From Flaviramulus basaltis (lineage in GTDB: Bacteria; Bacteroidota; Bacteroidia; Flavobacteriales; Flavobacteriaceae): DNA of 64,000 nt. A program made the position numbers and the translations under genes. Numbering within the stretch: position 1 is the first letter of the stretch; each line of letters begins with the position of its first letter. Positions 25,613-34,684 of the stretch are shown here, in pieces. The stretch spans positions 1-64,000 of the forward strand of contig NZ_FPKV01000004.1 of NCBI RefSeq assembly GCF_900114265.1, in the 5' to 3' direction. The notes beneath the pieces were generated by a model. It saw only the letters and a list, made by a program, of their open reading frames with translations, did not search any database and was not told the origin of the DNA.

Positions 25613-25951
25613 CTAGTAAACAGATTCTTTTTTAAAATGTTTAGTTAGTAAATAATATACAACTGCTCTATATTTATTACGATTAGATTTTCCATATTGC
25701 TCAATCACAGCATCAATTGCTTTATCTAAATCTGCACTATCTTTTAATCCTAATTTTTTTATTAAAAAATTATTTTTTACGGTAGCCAATTCAGATGCAT
25801 CTGAACCAGAAACTGTTGCAGCATCTGCATTATAAATTGATGGACCACAGCCAATAGTTACTTTGGTCAATAAATCCATATCTGGATTAACACCGCATTT
25901 GTCTTTTAAATCGGAAGCATATTTTGCAATAAGCTCATCTCTTTTACTCAT
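25613..25951 (-). CDS. DUF2853 family protein
   Basis: This is a 112-residue soluble all-helical protein (MSKRDELIAKYASDLKDK, GPSIYNADAATVSGSDASE, VVYYLLTKHFKKESVY). The sequence matches my recollection of the DUF2853 family found in proteobacteria and Bacteroidota, whose function is unknown. It is a monocistronic gene with a terminator 22 bp downstream. Confidence 0.85.
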   Translation of the reverse strand: MSKRDELIAKYASDLKDKCGVNPDMDLLTKVTIGCGPSIYNADAATVSGSDASELATVKNNFLIKKLGLKDSADLDKAIDAVIEQYGKSNRNKYRAVVYYLLTKHFKKESVY

Positions 25952-26050
25952 AATGATTTCAGTTTAATATGTTAATAAAATAATTTACATTGATAGCTGT
26001 TCTAAAGATAACTATTTTTTAGACACAGTAAATGTTTATAAGTCACATAT

Positions 26051-27811
26051 TTACTTTATAAACTCAAAGTAATTTAGAAGAACTTCGTCATTTATATGTT
26101 TTGGAGTGAAAATTTCTAATAATTTTGGTTTGTCATCTTCTTTATAAAAAGCTTTCAAAGCTAGTTTCAAGGAATCTTCATTTGAAGCGCTTTCATATTT
26201 AAAACCATACATATTACACAAATGTTCTGCGGTATAATTATGATTGGTTTCGAAATAAGTATCAAAATTTTCAGTGTTTTTATGTCCAGGTAAAATTCTA
26301 AAAATACCTCCTCCTTGATTATTAACAACAATGACTCTAAAATTTTTAGGAATGTAATTATTCCAAAACGCATTACTATCGTATAAGAAACTTAAATCAC
26401 CTGTTATAAATACTGTTGGTTTATTATTAGCTACCGCAGAACCAATAGCTGTAGATGTACTTCCATCTATTCCGCTAGTTCCTCTATTACAAAAAACCTC
26501 GAGAGTTTTATTAATATTGAATAACTGTGTATAACGAATGGCAGAACTATTACCCACTTGTAGAATATAATTATTAGGAATTGATTTTAAAATTTTACTA
26601 AAAACTTTAAAATCTGAAAACGGAATTTCTTCTAAATAATCTTTATGCTTTTTTAATCGCTTTTGCTTTATTACACGCCAGTAAGTTTTATAATTACTCT
26701 TAACGTAATGTGTTACTTTTGGCAAAAAAGCTTCTAAAAATTGATTAGGTGAGGTTTCTATATGATTATTTAAACAGAAAAAAGTATCGTTTGCTGTTTT
26801 ACTGTCAATATGCCAATGCTGCTTAGGCTTGTATTTTCTTAATAGTTGCTTTATTTTTTTAGAAACAATTAACCCTCCAAAAGTCACTAAAATATCTGGT
26901 TGAAGTTGGCTTTTTTCTTCATCTGATAAAGGCGCTATAATTTGATCAATACTTGAGAAAAAACTAGGGTGATGTATATTTGATGTGGTTTCAGTAAAAA
27001 CAACAATACTATCATCTTGAGCAATTTCTTCTAACCATTTTTTATCAATCTCATTTGGGTAATTAACCCCAACTAAAATCATTTTTTTTGAAGCTGAATT
27101 CCAATCTTCTAAACAAGATTGCAAAACATATTCTTCAATTTCATTTGATTTAATTGAAACATCAATAGTTTTAGGTGTAACACTTAATTTATCTACAGTT
27201 TTATAAAGCGGCTCGTCTAAGGGAATATTAATATGAACAGGTCCCTTTTTAAAAACCGAGAAATTAATGGCTGTATTAATTTCTTCCTCGTTATAGGTTT
27301 GTATGTCTTTTTGTAATCCTAATAAACGTTCAAATTTATTTTCTAAATTTTTTAAAATAGGAAGTTCTTCGTACTCAGATACATTATTTTCATCTTTTAA
27401 ATCCAACTTTAAATTTGCTGAATACAAAATATGGTTATCAAAAACATTTTTTTGATTGATAGTTTGCCCATCTCCTATTCCTATTAAATGTTTAGGTCTA
27501 TCGGCAGATAGTACAACCAAAGGAATGTTACTATAAAACGCCTCGGCAATGGCTGGATAATAATTTAAAAGTGCACTACCAGAAGTACAAACTACGGCTG
27601 TTGGTTCTTGTAATTGTTGAGCAATTCCTAAAGCAAAGAATGCAGCAGAACGCTCATCTACAACACTATAACACTTAAAAAAAGCATCATTAGTAAAACC
27701 AATAGTTAACGGTGCATTTCTGCTGCCTGGGGAAATAATAATATGTTTTATGTTTTTTGCTTTACAAAGCTGAATAACAGTTTGTGCTAACGGAATTTTC
27801 GGGTAAGTCAT
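26051..27811 (-). CDS. menD: MenD, SEPHCHC synthase
   Basis: This 586-residue thiamine-diphosphate enzyme has the N-terminal PYR domain (IIISPGSRNAPLTIGF, VDERSAAFFALGIAQ, VCTSGSALLNYYPA) and the C-terminal PP domain (NRGTSGIDGSTSTAIG, ITGDLSFLYDSNAFWN, VNNQGGGIF). It condenses isochorismate with 2-oxoglutarate in menaquinone synthesis, the only respiratory quinone of flavobacteria. It lies 51 bp downstream of the isochorismate synthase on the same strand and has its own TATTTTTG box at 27838-27831. Confidence 0.97.
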   Translation of the reverse strand: MTYPKIPLAQTVIQLCKAKNIKHIIISPGSRNAPLTIGFTNDAFFKCYSVVDERSAAFFALGIAQQLQEPTAVVCTSGSALLNYYPAIAEAFYSNIPLVVLSADRPKHLIGIGDGQTINQKNVFDNHILYSANLKLDLKDENNVSEYEELPILKNLENKFERLLGLQKDIQTYNEEEINTAINFSVFKKGPVHINIPLDEPLYKTVDKLSVTPKTIDVSIKSNEIEEYVLQSCLEDWNSASKKMILVGVNYPNEIDKKWLEEIAQDDSIVVFTETTSNIHHPSFFSSIDQIIAPLSDEEKSQLQPDILVTFGGLIVSKKIKQLLRKYKPKQHWHIDSKTANDTFFCLNNHIETSPNQFLEAFLPKVTHYVKSNYKTYWRVIKQKRLKKHKDYLEEIPFSDFKVFSKILKSIPNNYILQVGNSSAIRYTQLFNINKTLEVFCNRGTSGIDGSTSTAIGSAVANNKPTVFITGDLSFLYDSNAFWNNYIPKNFRVIVVNNQGGGIFRILPGHKNTENFDTYFETNHNYTAEHLCNMYGFKYESASNEDSLKLALKAFYKEDDKPKLLEIFTPKHINDEVLLNYFEFIK

Positions 27812-27830
27812 GTACGCATTAATCTTATTA

Positions 27831-27838
27831 CAAAAATA
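27831..27838 (-). promoter_or_regulatory. menD -7 box (TATTTTTG)
   Basis: It lies 19 nt before the menD ATG in the menF-menD gap, so menD may be transcribed independently in addition to readthrough. Confidence 0.45.
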
Positions 27839-27862
27839 AGAAATAGGTAGCGATTTAACGAA

Positions 27863-28990
27863 CTACAAAACGCTTTTAATCACTAAAGATTTAGAAACAG
27901 TTTCTTGCCATTCACTTTCTGCATTTGAGCTTGTGGTAATACCACCACCTACATAAATAATGGCCTGTTGGTTTATAATTTGCATGCAGCGTAAATTAAC
28001 ATAAAGTTGTGTACATTTTTTTGTAACTGTGTAGGCTCTGTTTTCAATATTTCTTCTTCCTGACCTTGGAGATACTTTGGTTTCAAAATTTAATTCTCCT
28101 AAAAAACCTGTATAAAACTCTCGGTTATAACCCTCATTTTTTAAAATGAATTGTTTTGCCTCTTCTTTTGGCAATCCGCAAACTGCTGGGGTTGGATGTA
28201 AAGCAGTTATTACTTCTTTTAAACTAACATCCGATTTTAATTGCGCGGAAACCATAGTTTTTAAATGCAATAAGTTACCCGCTTTTACAGTTTCTACATC
28301 AGAAACTTTATAACTTTCAATCGCTGTTTTTAAATTATCTATTATAAAATCCGTTACGAATTGCTGCTCTTGCTTTTCTTTATTTTGCCAAACCACATTT
28401 AAAGTGCCTTTGAAATCTTGCGTACCAGCCAGAGCCATAATAGAAAATCGCTTTCCTTCAATCTTTATTAAGGTTTCTGGTGTTGCTCCCAGCCACAAAC
28501 CTATTTTAGGATGATACCAACAGTAAACAAATGCAGATTTATAAGTATTTAAAAGTCTTTTAAAAATTGTAATTGGGTTTGCTTCTTTAAGAGAGATGTT
28601 TTCTTTTCGAGATAGCACAACTTTTTTTAAAGCATCATTTTTAATAGCTTCAACCCCTTTATTTATAAGGTTTGTGTGAAACGTTTTTGATTCTGATGAA
28701 GCTAGATTATTTGTGTTTGATACTTCGACATGTTCAGTATAACTTTTACTAATTATACTATCTGTAGAAATAGCTTCTGAAACATCAGTAGGAATTAAAA
28801 CTGATTTATCTAATTCATCAAAAGGTGAAAACACAAAACCTTTTTCTGTGAAATCTTCAGTAAAAAACAAATCTGTATTGTTTTGACGCAATGCAAAAAT
28901 ATTGTTTTCATTAGGTTTTCTATAAACTACAAAAGGTAATTGGTTATGATATTGTGTTTCAATACGTTTAAAAAAATCTTCCGAAGTCAT
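27863..28990 (-). CDS. menF: Isochorismate synthase (MenF/EntC family)
   Basis: This 375-residue chorismate-utilising enzyme carries KVVLSRKENI, GATPETLI, ALAGT, HPTPAVCGLP and FYTGFLGEL, the motifs of the isochorismate synthase active site. It converts chorismate to isochorismate, the MenD substrate. It starts 2 bp after the hotdog thioesterase stop, so the three genes (thioesterase, menF, menD) form one menaquinone operon. EntC in siderophore synthesis is the alternative, but the menD neighbour decides. Confidence 0.95.
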   Translation of the reverse strand: MTSEDFFKRIETQYHNQLPFVVYRKPNENNIFALRQNNTDLFFTEDFTEKGFVFSPFDELDKSVLIPTDVSEAISTDSIISKSYTEHVEVSNTNNLASSESKTFHTNLINKGVEAIKNDALKKVVLSRKENISLKEANPITIFKRLLNTYKSAFVYCWYHPKIGLWLGATPETLIKIEGKRFSIMALAGTQDFKGTLNVVWQNKEKQEQQFVTDFIIDNLKTAIESYKVSDVETVKAGNLLHLKTMVSAQLKSDVSLKEVITALHPTPAVCGLPKEEAKQFILKNEGYNREFYTGFLGELNFETKVSPRSGRRNIENRAYTVTKKCTQLYVNLRCMQIINQQAIIYVGGGITTSSNAESEWQETVSKSLVIKSVL

Positions 28991-28992
28991 TC

Positions 28993-29415
28993 TTATTTTT
29001 TAGGTAATGAAATGGTAGATAATTTACAAATGGATATTAAATTATCTGCTTCATCAGTCACACGAATATCTAATAATTGAGTTGTTCTACCTTTATGTAA
29101 AAAAGTTGCCTTAGCATAAACAAAACCTTCTTTTATACTTTTTAAATGGTTTGCAGTAATTTCAGTACCTCGAACAAAAAACTTATCTGTATCAATAAAA
29201 ATATGTGATGCGAAACTACCAACACTTTCTGCTAAAGCTGCAGTTGCTCCACCATGTAAAACACCATCTGGTTGATATACTCTAGAATTAACAGGCATTC
29301 TAGCTACTAAAAAATTATCACCAAAATCTGTTACTTCAATATTCAAAGTTTCCATTAAGGTGTTTTTACAAGCTTTATTTGCTTTTTCTAGTACTTCAGC
29401 TTTAGTTAAGTTCAT
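28993..29415 (-). CDS. Hotdog-fold acyl-CoA thioesterase (PaaI/MenI-like)
   Basis: The 140 residues contain the PaaI-type hotdog motif (QPDGVLHGGATAALAESVGSF; TEITANHLKSIKEGFVYAKATFLHKGRTTQLL). Gly-His-Gly-Gly residues and the Glu in ALAE are the expected catalytic elements. I chose ATG 29415; a TTG one codon upstream is also in frame. The position at the head of the menF-menD operon suggests the 1,4-dihydroxy-2-naphthoyl-CoA thioesterase step of menaquinone synthesis. That assignment rests on context only. Confidence 0.88.
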   Translation of the reverse strand: MNLTKAEVLEKANKACKNTLMETLNIEVTDFGDNFLVARMPVNSRVYQPDGVLHGGATAALAESVGSFASHIFIDTDKFFVRGTEITANHLKSIKEGFVYAKATFLHKGRTTQLLDIRVTDEADNLISICKLSTISLPKK

Positions 29416-29463
29416 CAAATTACATTATTTTAGAGGTGTAAAAATACGAAACGAAACCCTAAA

Positions 29464-30099
29464 ATGAATTCCACAGAAAAAGAAATATTTTATACTGCCG
29501 TTAAACCATACTCAACATTAAATGCAATTACCGAAAAGACAAAAAATGTCTGGTTTGTTTGCCACGGAATGGGTTATTTAAGTCGGTATTTTATAAGATA
29601 TTTTAAAGATTTAAATGCAGAAGAGAATTATATTATCGCACCGCAAGCTCCAAATACTTACTATCAAAGTAAAGATTTTAAACACGTTGGAGCAAGTTGG
29701 TTAACCAAAGAAAATACAGAAACCGAAATACAAAATATATTAGAATATTTTAATGCTATTTTAAATGCTGAAAAAATATCTAAAAATTTAAACCTTATTG
29801 TTTTTGGTTATTCACAAGGTGTTAGTGTTACTTCCCGTTTTGTGGCTAAAAAACAATTACAATGCTCTCAATTGGTTTTACATTCAGGCGGAATACCAAA
29901 AGAATTGATAGCTAATGATTTTAAATTTTTAAAAGCTAAAGTAACTGTAATTTACGGCGATAAAGATGAATATATAACCGAAGAACGCTTAAAATATGAA
30001 AATGGGAGCGCAAAAGAATTATTTGGTGAAGATGTGAATATTATTAATTTTGATGGTATACATGAAGTAAATACTAAAATTATTAACGATTTAGTTTAA
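29464..30099 (+). CDS. Alpha/beta hydrolase (phospholipase/carboxylesterase-like)
   Basis: This 211-residue cytoplasmic protein has the nucleophile elbow GYSQG with Ser117, an oxyanion-region HGMG (34-37), and acid and His candidates in VIYGDKDEYI and FDGIHEV. It resembles the serine esterase family of YpfH/carboxylesterase type. The substrate is unknown. It is followed after 2 bp by a GNAT acetyltransferase in the same transcript, and is divergent from the menaquinone operon. Confidence 0.88.
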   Translation: MNSTEKEIFYTAVKPYSTLNAITEKTKNVWFVCHGMGYLSRYFIRYFKDLNAEENYIIAPQAPNTYYQSKDFKHVGASWLTKENTETEIQNILEYFNAILNAEKISKNLNLIVFGYSQGVSVTSRFVAKKQLQCSQLVLHSGGIPKELIANDFKFLKAKVTVIYGDKDEYITEERLKYENGSAKELFGEDVNIINFDGIHEVNTKIINDLV

Positions 30100-30101
30100 A
30101 T

Positions 30102-30677
30102 ATGACTAGTCCTAAATTAGAAAATAATCGCGTTAAGCTTACCTTATTAGATTTGAGTAATTACAAGCATTTAAACAAAATTGCTCAACAAGATAAATTA
30201 GTACAATTTTCTCCAACTAAAATTGATACACCTGAAGATTTAAGAGATTATGTGCAAACAGCTGTTGATTATTATTACCACAAAACAGCTATTCCTTTTA
30301 TAATTTTTGATAAGAAAAATAATAGTTATGCAGGTTGCACACGCTACATGAATATTAATTGGAAAAATAAGGTATTACATATTGGATCTACTTGGATTGG
30401 TAAAGAATTTCAAGGTACTGGATTAAATAAAAACATGAAATTTTTAATGCTTCAATATGCCTTCGAAAACCTAGAGTTTGATAAAGTTGAATTTCGAGCA
30501 GACGAACGAAACATAACTTCGAGAAAAGCCATTGAAAAAATTGGTGGCACACTTGAAGGCATTTTACGTAAAGACACACTAATGCTTGATGGCTTTAAGC
30601 GAAACACCTGTTGTTATGGTATTTTAAAAGAAGAATGGAATGTTATAAAAAATAGAATATTTAGTGAGTTTAAATAA
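30102..30677 (+). CDS. GNAT-family N-acetyltransferase (RimJ/RimL-like)
   Basis: The 191 residues match the Acetyltransf_3 pattern: NRVKLTLLDLSNYKHL at the start, AGCTRYMNINWKNKVLHIGSTWIG, then the acetyl-CoA loop EFQGTGLNK and VEFRADERNITSRKAIEKIGGTLEG. Such proteins acetylate N-termini of ribosomal proteins or small molecules. The target is unknown. It is co-transcribed with the upstream hydrolase. Confidence 0.88.
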   Translation: MTSPKLENNRVKLTLLDLSNYKHLNKIAQQDKLVQFSPTKIDTPEDLRDYVQTAVDYYYHKTAIPFIIFDKKNNSYAGCTRYMNINWKNKVLHIGSTWIGKEFQGTGLNKNMKFLMLQYAFENLEFDKVEFRADERNITSRKAIEKIGGTLEGILRKDTLMLDGFKRNTCCYGILKEEWNVIKNRIFSEFK

Positions 30678-30680
30678 AAA

Positions 30681-30698
30681 AGTCTTCTTTTAAAGACT
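30681..30698. terminator. Weak hairpin between convergent genes
   Basis: AGTCTT / AAGACT with a 6-nt loop lies between the acetyltransferase and the convergent flavoprotein gene. It is preceded by a run of A and so could act in the leftward direction. The stem is short. Confidence 0.4.
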
Positions 30699-30713
30699 GT
30701 AATATTCTTTTAT

Positions 30714-31661
30714 TTAACTAACCAAACGCTTAATTATGTCTTTTGTTGGTAAAATTTTATTGGTGTGTGAAATACTTGGTCCAGCCACCCAAACAGTTTT
30801 ATAAGTAGCTTTAGTTGCAGCCTTTTCAGTGGCTTTCATTCCTATAGAAAAACGAATCATTTTAACCCATTTTTTTAACTTTTTATTCTTATTTAAAACA
30901 GATTCCAACCAAGTTTGTTTTGTGCCAATTTTTTGAACATAAGGCGTATTAATAACTGTACATGGTGTTCCTGAAATACGCTCTGTCATTACAATATCAT
31001 CAGCGCCATAATCCACACAAGCTTGTTTGTATTCCTCAGTAACACCAGCCTCAACAGAAGCTATAAAAGGGCTTCCTACTGAAACTCCATCGGCTCCATA
31101 ACTAAGCATTTTATCAATATCAGCCTTACAACCAACACCTCCGGCAGATATTACAGGAATACTTAAATTGCTTTTTAAAGTTTTTATTAATTCTTCAGGA
31201 GAAATATTACCACGGTGTCCTCCTGCTTGATTATTTACTGCCACAACTGCATCTCCTCCTAACTGTTCGACCTTTTGAGCAAATTTTAAATTTGTAATAT
31301 CACAATAAACTTTAATACCAACTGCATGAGCGTGCTTAATAGTTTCTTCTGGACTTCCTAATGATGTTAGAATAAAATCGCATCCTTCCTCACATAATAC
31401 AAGTAATTGCTCTTTTGCTTTTGGGTTAGATTTATTTACTATTAAATTAAAACCAAATGCTCCACCTTCAACTTTACTCGCTTTAAGTTCTTTTATTGCG
31501 GCTCTTAACTCATCTAAAGTTCTATAATTAAGTGCAGGAATACATCCAGCAATTCCAGAATTCATCGCTTCTTTAACCATGGCTACGTTAGAAACCAAGA
31601 ACATTGGAGCCATAATTATTGGATGTTTTATATTAAGTTGTTCGGTAAGTTTAGTTGTCAT
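30714..31661 (-). CDS. Nitronate monooxygenase / 2-nitropropane dioxygenase-like FMN oxidoreductase
   Basis: This 315-residue TIM-barrel flavoprotein has IKHPIIMAPMFLVSNVAMVKEAMNSG, AVNNQAGGHRG, PVISAGGV and GADGVSVGSPF, the FMN-phosphate and active-site motifs of the NPD/FabK family. It oxidises nitronates or acts as an enoyl reductase. The GGHRG His is the expected catalytic base of nitronate monooxygenases. It has its own TATATTTG box at 31690-31683. Confidence 0.9.
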   Translation of the reverse strand: MTTKLTEQLNIKHPIIMAPMFLVSNVAMVKEAMNSGIAGCIPALNYRTLDELRAAIKELKASKVEGGAFGFNLIVNKSNPKAKEQLLVLCEEGCDFILTSLGSPEETIKHAHAVGIKVYCDITNLKFAQKVEQLGGDAVVAVNNQAGGHRGNISPEELIKTLKSNLSIPVISAGGVGCKADIDKMLSYGADGVSVGSPFIASVEAGVTEEYKQACVDYGADDIVMTERISGTPCTVINTPYVQKIGTKQTWLESVLNKNKKLKKWVKMIRFSIGMKATEKAATKATYKTVWVAGPSISHTNKILPTKDIIKRLVS

Positions 31662-31682
31662 TATTTAAAAAGTTGATTTCAA

Positions 31683-31690
31683 CAAATATA
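31683..31690 (-). promoter_or_regulatory. -7 box (TATATTTG) of the nitronate monooxygenase-like gene
   Basis: It is an exact match to TANNTTTG on the minus strand, 21 nt before the ATG. Confidence 0.45.
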
Positions 31691-31726
31691 ATAAATTATT
31701 ATGCACGCATAGTATATTAAATATTT

Positions 31727-32956
31727 TTAATCTAGAAATCTATAATATCCACATTTTAAATAAGCACCTTCCGGAAAACTTACAGGATGATCTGTATCAT
31801 GATCTGTTTTAAGTAAAACCTTAAATTTTCTGTTAGTTGAAGCTAATGTTTGACTATTGATATCAAAAAAAGCTTGACTAACTACTCTAGATGAGCATGA
31901 TGCTAATACTAAAAGGCCATTTTTTGCTGTTAGTTTCTCACCCAATTCGGCTAGTTGTGCATACTTCTTTTTAGCTAATTCAATTTCAGAATTTTGTTTT
32001 GCAAAACTAGGCGGATCGATAACAACAACATCAAAAGTAGTTTTGTTTTTAATGAGCTTATTTAATTCATCAAAAGCATCTCCAGCAATAGTTTTATGTT
32101 TTCCAACGTAAGTATTTAATTTACCATTTTGAATAGCTATCTCAAGTGCTTGTTTACTTATATCTAGACTAGTTACTTCTTTGGCGCCATTGTACAAAGC
32201 ATGAACTGAAAAACCACCTGCGTAGGAAAAAACATCAAGAACTGTTTTATCTTTACTCCACTCACCTACTTGTTTTCTGTTAGCTCGATGATCTAAAAAA
32301 TAACCTGTTTTATGTCCTTTAATAACATTTGCTGAAAAATTTACACCATGCTCAACAAACTCTATAACTTCATTTTCTAGAACTCCGTAAATTACTTCTC
32401 CATTTTTAAGCTGATGTTCTTTTGATTGCTCTAAGCTTCTACTTAAACGTACAACAACCGTTTTAACTTTTGAAATTTCTTTCAAACTAGGAATGATTGT
32501 TTCTAAATATGGTAGCCATATTTCAGAATAAATTTTAACAACTAAAACTGATGCATAAACATCTGCTATTAAACCGGGAAATCCATCATTCTCTCCAAAT
32601 AATAAACGGTAACTATTTGTTTTCGTTTGAAATAATTTATAACGTTTAGAATAGGCTTCTTCTATTTTCTGTTTAAAAAATTCTGAATTTATATCTACTT
32701 TTTCTAGACTACTATGAAGCATTTTAATTCGAATTGGTGAATTAGCATCATATAACCCTAAACCAACAACCCGATTTTTGTTTTTCCCAAATATAATAGC
32801 CAAATCTCCAGATTTAGCATCGTCGTTAATTTTTGTAATGTTATTTGAAAACACCCACGGATGTCCTTTTACAACAAATTGTTCACCTATTGCATTAAGC
32901 TTTATAGCTAAACGTTTAGGCTTATAATTTGATTTTATTTTTGAGGAAAATGACAT
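31727..32956 (-). CDS. rlmI-like: Class I rRNA (cytosine-C5)-methyltransferase, RlmI family
   Basis: The 409 residues comprise an N-terminal PUA domain (KLNAIGEQFVVKGHPWVFSN), an EEHEE-like middle domain (GENDGFPGLIADVY) and a Rossmann methyltransferase (KTGYFLDHRANR, VLDVFSYAGGFSVHA, VVIDPPSFAK, LVLASCSSRV). The DPPSF and SCS Cys are the expected catalytic motifs. RlmI methylates C1962 of E. coli 23S rRNA. It is a single gene with TACTTTTG at 32984-32977. Confidence 0.93.
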   Translation of the reverse strand: MSFSSKIKSNYKPKRLAIKLNAIGEQFVVKGHPWVFSNNITKINDDAKSGDLAIIFGKNKNRVVGLGLYDANSPIRIKMLHSSLEKVDINSEFFKQKIEEAYSKRYKLFQTKTNSYRLLFGENDGFPGLIADVYASVLVVKIYSEIWLPYLETIIPSLKEISKVKTVVVRLSRSLEQSKEHQLKNGEVIYGVLENEVIEFVEHGVNFSANVIKGHKTGYFLDHRANRKQVGEWSKDKTVLDVFSYAGGFSVHALYNGAKEVTSLDISKQALEIAIQNGKLNTYVGKHKTIAGDAFDELNKLIKNKTTFDVVVIDPPSFAKQNSEIELAKKKYAQLAELGEKLTAKNGLLVLASCSSRVVSQAFFDINSQTLASTNRKFKVLLKTDHDTDHPVSFPEGAYLKCGYYRFLD

Positions 32957-32976
32957 GAATCTATATTATTTATTGT

Positions 32977-32984
32977 CAAAAGTA
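32977..32984 (-). promoter_or_regulatory. -7 box (TACTTTTG) of the RlmI-like gene
   Basis: It fits TANNTTTG on the minus strand, 20 nt before the ATG. Confidence 0.45.
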
Positions 32985-33130
32985 TGGGTTATGAAGTAAT
33001 TAAAAAACTTTTAAAGTTTAATACGTAAGCTTTTATAAAATTTTACTTTTATAAATAAAACAGAAATTACTAAACCAATATATTAAGAATCATAAATCGC
33101 TAAAAATAAGAATTTTAAATATTATTTTAT

Positions 33131-33138
33131 TACATTTG
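33131..33138 (+). promoter_or_regulatory. -7 box (TACATTTG) of the Crp-like gene
   Basis: It fits TANNTTTG and lies 67 nt before the ATG at 33206. Confidence 0.45.
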
Positions 33139-33205
33139 AGTTATCCTAAATAACTTTCCAATAGTAATCTCTAATTAACATTTTTCAAAAATTAAAAATT
33201 GAGCT

Positions 33206-33898
33206 ATGTTGGAAATTAATGAAAAATATTGTCTTACTAAACTTTATGAAAATCCTTTATTTAAAAATATAGATTTAAAAAAATATTCAAATCTAATTAA
33301 AGATTCTTCATTAAGAACTTGGCCAAAGAAAACCTGTTTTTTAGATACTGATAAAACAGTTAATAAATTTAATATTATCATTTCGGGCAGATTAAAGGTC
33401 TATTATTTTGATGATATTAAAGACCGGAAAATCACACTCTTTTTACTATCTAAACATGATGTTTTTGATGTTTATCATATATTCAATATATCACAACATA
33501 AAGTATATTATGAAACTTTAGATACCAGCGAGATTTTAAGTATTCCTATAAATACTCTTAAAGAATGGATGAAAAATAATCCCATATTTTACATTGGCTT
33601 ATTGCAGTATATTATTATTAAAATGAGATTTTTAGAAAATTTTGTAACAAGTTCAAACCTTGACGACACTTCTACTAAATTAGCAAGATTACTACTAAAC
33701 TATACTAATGAAACTTCTGAAAAAATAGAATTAATTAATGACTTACCAAATAAAGAATTAGCGGAATTAATAGGGACAACAAGAGCTGTTTTAAACAGAA
33801 CTATTCAAAAATTTAAAGAAGCTGGTATCTTAAAAATAGAAAATAAGCAAATCAAAATCATTAACATGAAATTGCTACTGGAAAAACTAAAAAACTAA
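33206..33898 (+). CDS. Crp/Fnr-family transcriptional regulator
   Basis: The 230 residues have an N-terminal cyclic-nucleotide-binding-like beta barrel (FNIIISGRLKVYYFDDIKDRKITLFLLSKHDVFDVYHIF), a dimerisation helix and a C-terminal winged helix (LPNKELAELIGTTRAVLNRTIQKFKEAGIL). The canonical cAMP-contact RxS motif is not evident, so the ligand is unknown. It is closed by a strong terminator. Next is a small secreted protein gene that may be a target, but there is no direct evidence. Confidence 0.9.
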   Translation: MLEINEKYCLTKLYENPLFKNIDLKKYSNLIKDSSLRTWPKKTCFLDTDKTVNKFNIIISGRLKVYYFDDIKDRKITLFLLSKHDVFDVYHIFNISQHKVYYETLDTSEILSIPINTLKEWMKNNPIFYIGLLQYIIIKMRFLENFVTSSNLDDTSTKLARLLLNYTNETSEKIELINDLPNKELAELIGTTRAVLNRTIQKFKEAGILKIENKQIKIINMKLLLEKLKN

Positions 33899-33909
33899 AA
33901 AATTATGTT

Positions 33910-33955
33910 AAATAAAGACATGGTGCTACCTAGGTAGCACCGTGTCTTTATTTTT
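33910..33955 (+). terminator. Strong hairpin terminator after the Crp-like gene
   Basis: The stem has 11 + 9 paired bases, AAATAAAGACA and GGTGCTACC on the left arm, a TA loop, and a single t/g mismatch, followed by a T run. The inner core is a perfect palindrome centred on CCTAGG. Its symmetry would let it act on both strands. Confidence 0.85.
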
Positions 33956-34059
33956 ATCAATACTTTTATGTTGCAATAAATACAAATTTACTTTAAAAAA
34001 TAGTTCCCTCTATAATAATAGTTTTTAGTCAACATTTTGTTTAATTTAATTCTATTATC

Positions 34060-34584
34060 ATGAAAAAAATTTTGATTGGTATATTTTTTTTAGGCCTTAC
34101 CAACCTAATCTATTCCCAAACAGCATTTCATCCCGAAAGTTTTTTTTCTAAAATAAAAACGCTAAGTACAGTAAACGCTGCCTACATTAATAACGTATTT
34201 GATGCTAATAATTCTAAACGTGTGGTGTACCTAGAAAATAAAGTTGCTGAATATGATATAAAAAAACAACCATTATTCAATAAGGAGTTTGAATCTTATA
34301 TTGTTGTTTTTGAAGAGCATAATAATTACCAAGGTTCTATTAATGCGACTTATGACGAAAATGGAGAAATCATTAATACTCATGAAAAATTTAAAAACAT
34401 TAAACTACCTTTTTTGGTATTAAATGTTATTAATAAAACGTATCCTGGCTTTATAATTCAATCTAACTTTTACATTGTTAATTACTCCAAAAATAAAGCT
34501 ACTAAGAAGTTCTTTAAAGTAAAAATTGAGAAAGAAGGCGAAATAAAATCTTTAAAAATTAACCCAGAAGGTAAAATTATATGA
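34060..34584 (+). CDS. Secreted hypothetical protein, weakly PepSY-like
   Basis: This 174-residue protein has a Sec signal (IFFLGLTNLIYSQ). The segment ESYIVVFEEHNNYQGSINAT, YDENGEIINTHEKFKNIKLP and VINKTYPG resembles the strand-turn-helix units of PepSY-like periplasmic proteins, but I cannot assign a family. It is a stand-alone gene closed by the hairpin at 34635. Nothing catalytic was seen. Confidence 0.75.
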   Translation: MKKILIGIFFLGLTNLIYSQTAFHPESFFSKIKTLSTVNAAYINNVFDANNSKRVVYLENKVAEYDIKKQPLFNKEFESYIVVFEEHNNYQGSINATYDENGEIINTHEKFKNIKLPFLVLNVINKTYPGFIIQSNFYIVNYSKNKATKKFFKVKIEKEGEIKSLKINPEGKII

Positions 34585-34634
34585 TTTTTAAATAGGTAAT
34601 AGTGTATTTATTAAAACCCAATATTAATAATAAG

Positions 34635-34663
34635 AAACGCAATCAAATTAATGATTGCGTTTT
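34635..34663. terminator. Bidirectional hairpin terminator, copy 1 of a 29-bp repeat
   Basis: The stem AAACGCAATCA / TGATTGCGTTT with loop AATTAA lies between the convergent secreted-protein and lipoprotein genes. The whole 29 bp recurs exactly at 35275-35303. Confidence 0.8.
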
Positions 34664-34684
34664 AACTTTTATAATAATTTAAAA

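Noticed and set aside
26001-26007. TCTAAAG upstream of the DUF2853 gene as a sixth operator
   Set aside because: No second repeat at 11 bp and no -7 box at the required distance.
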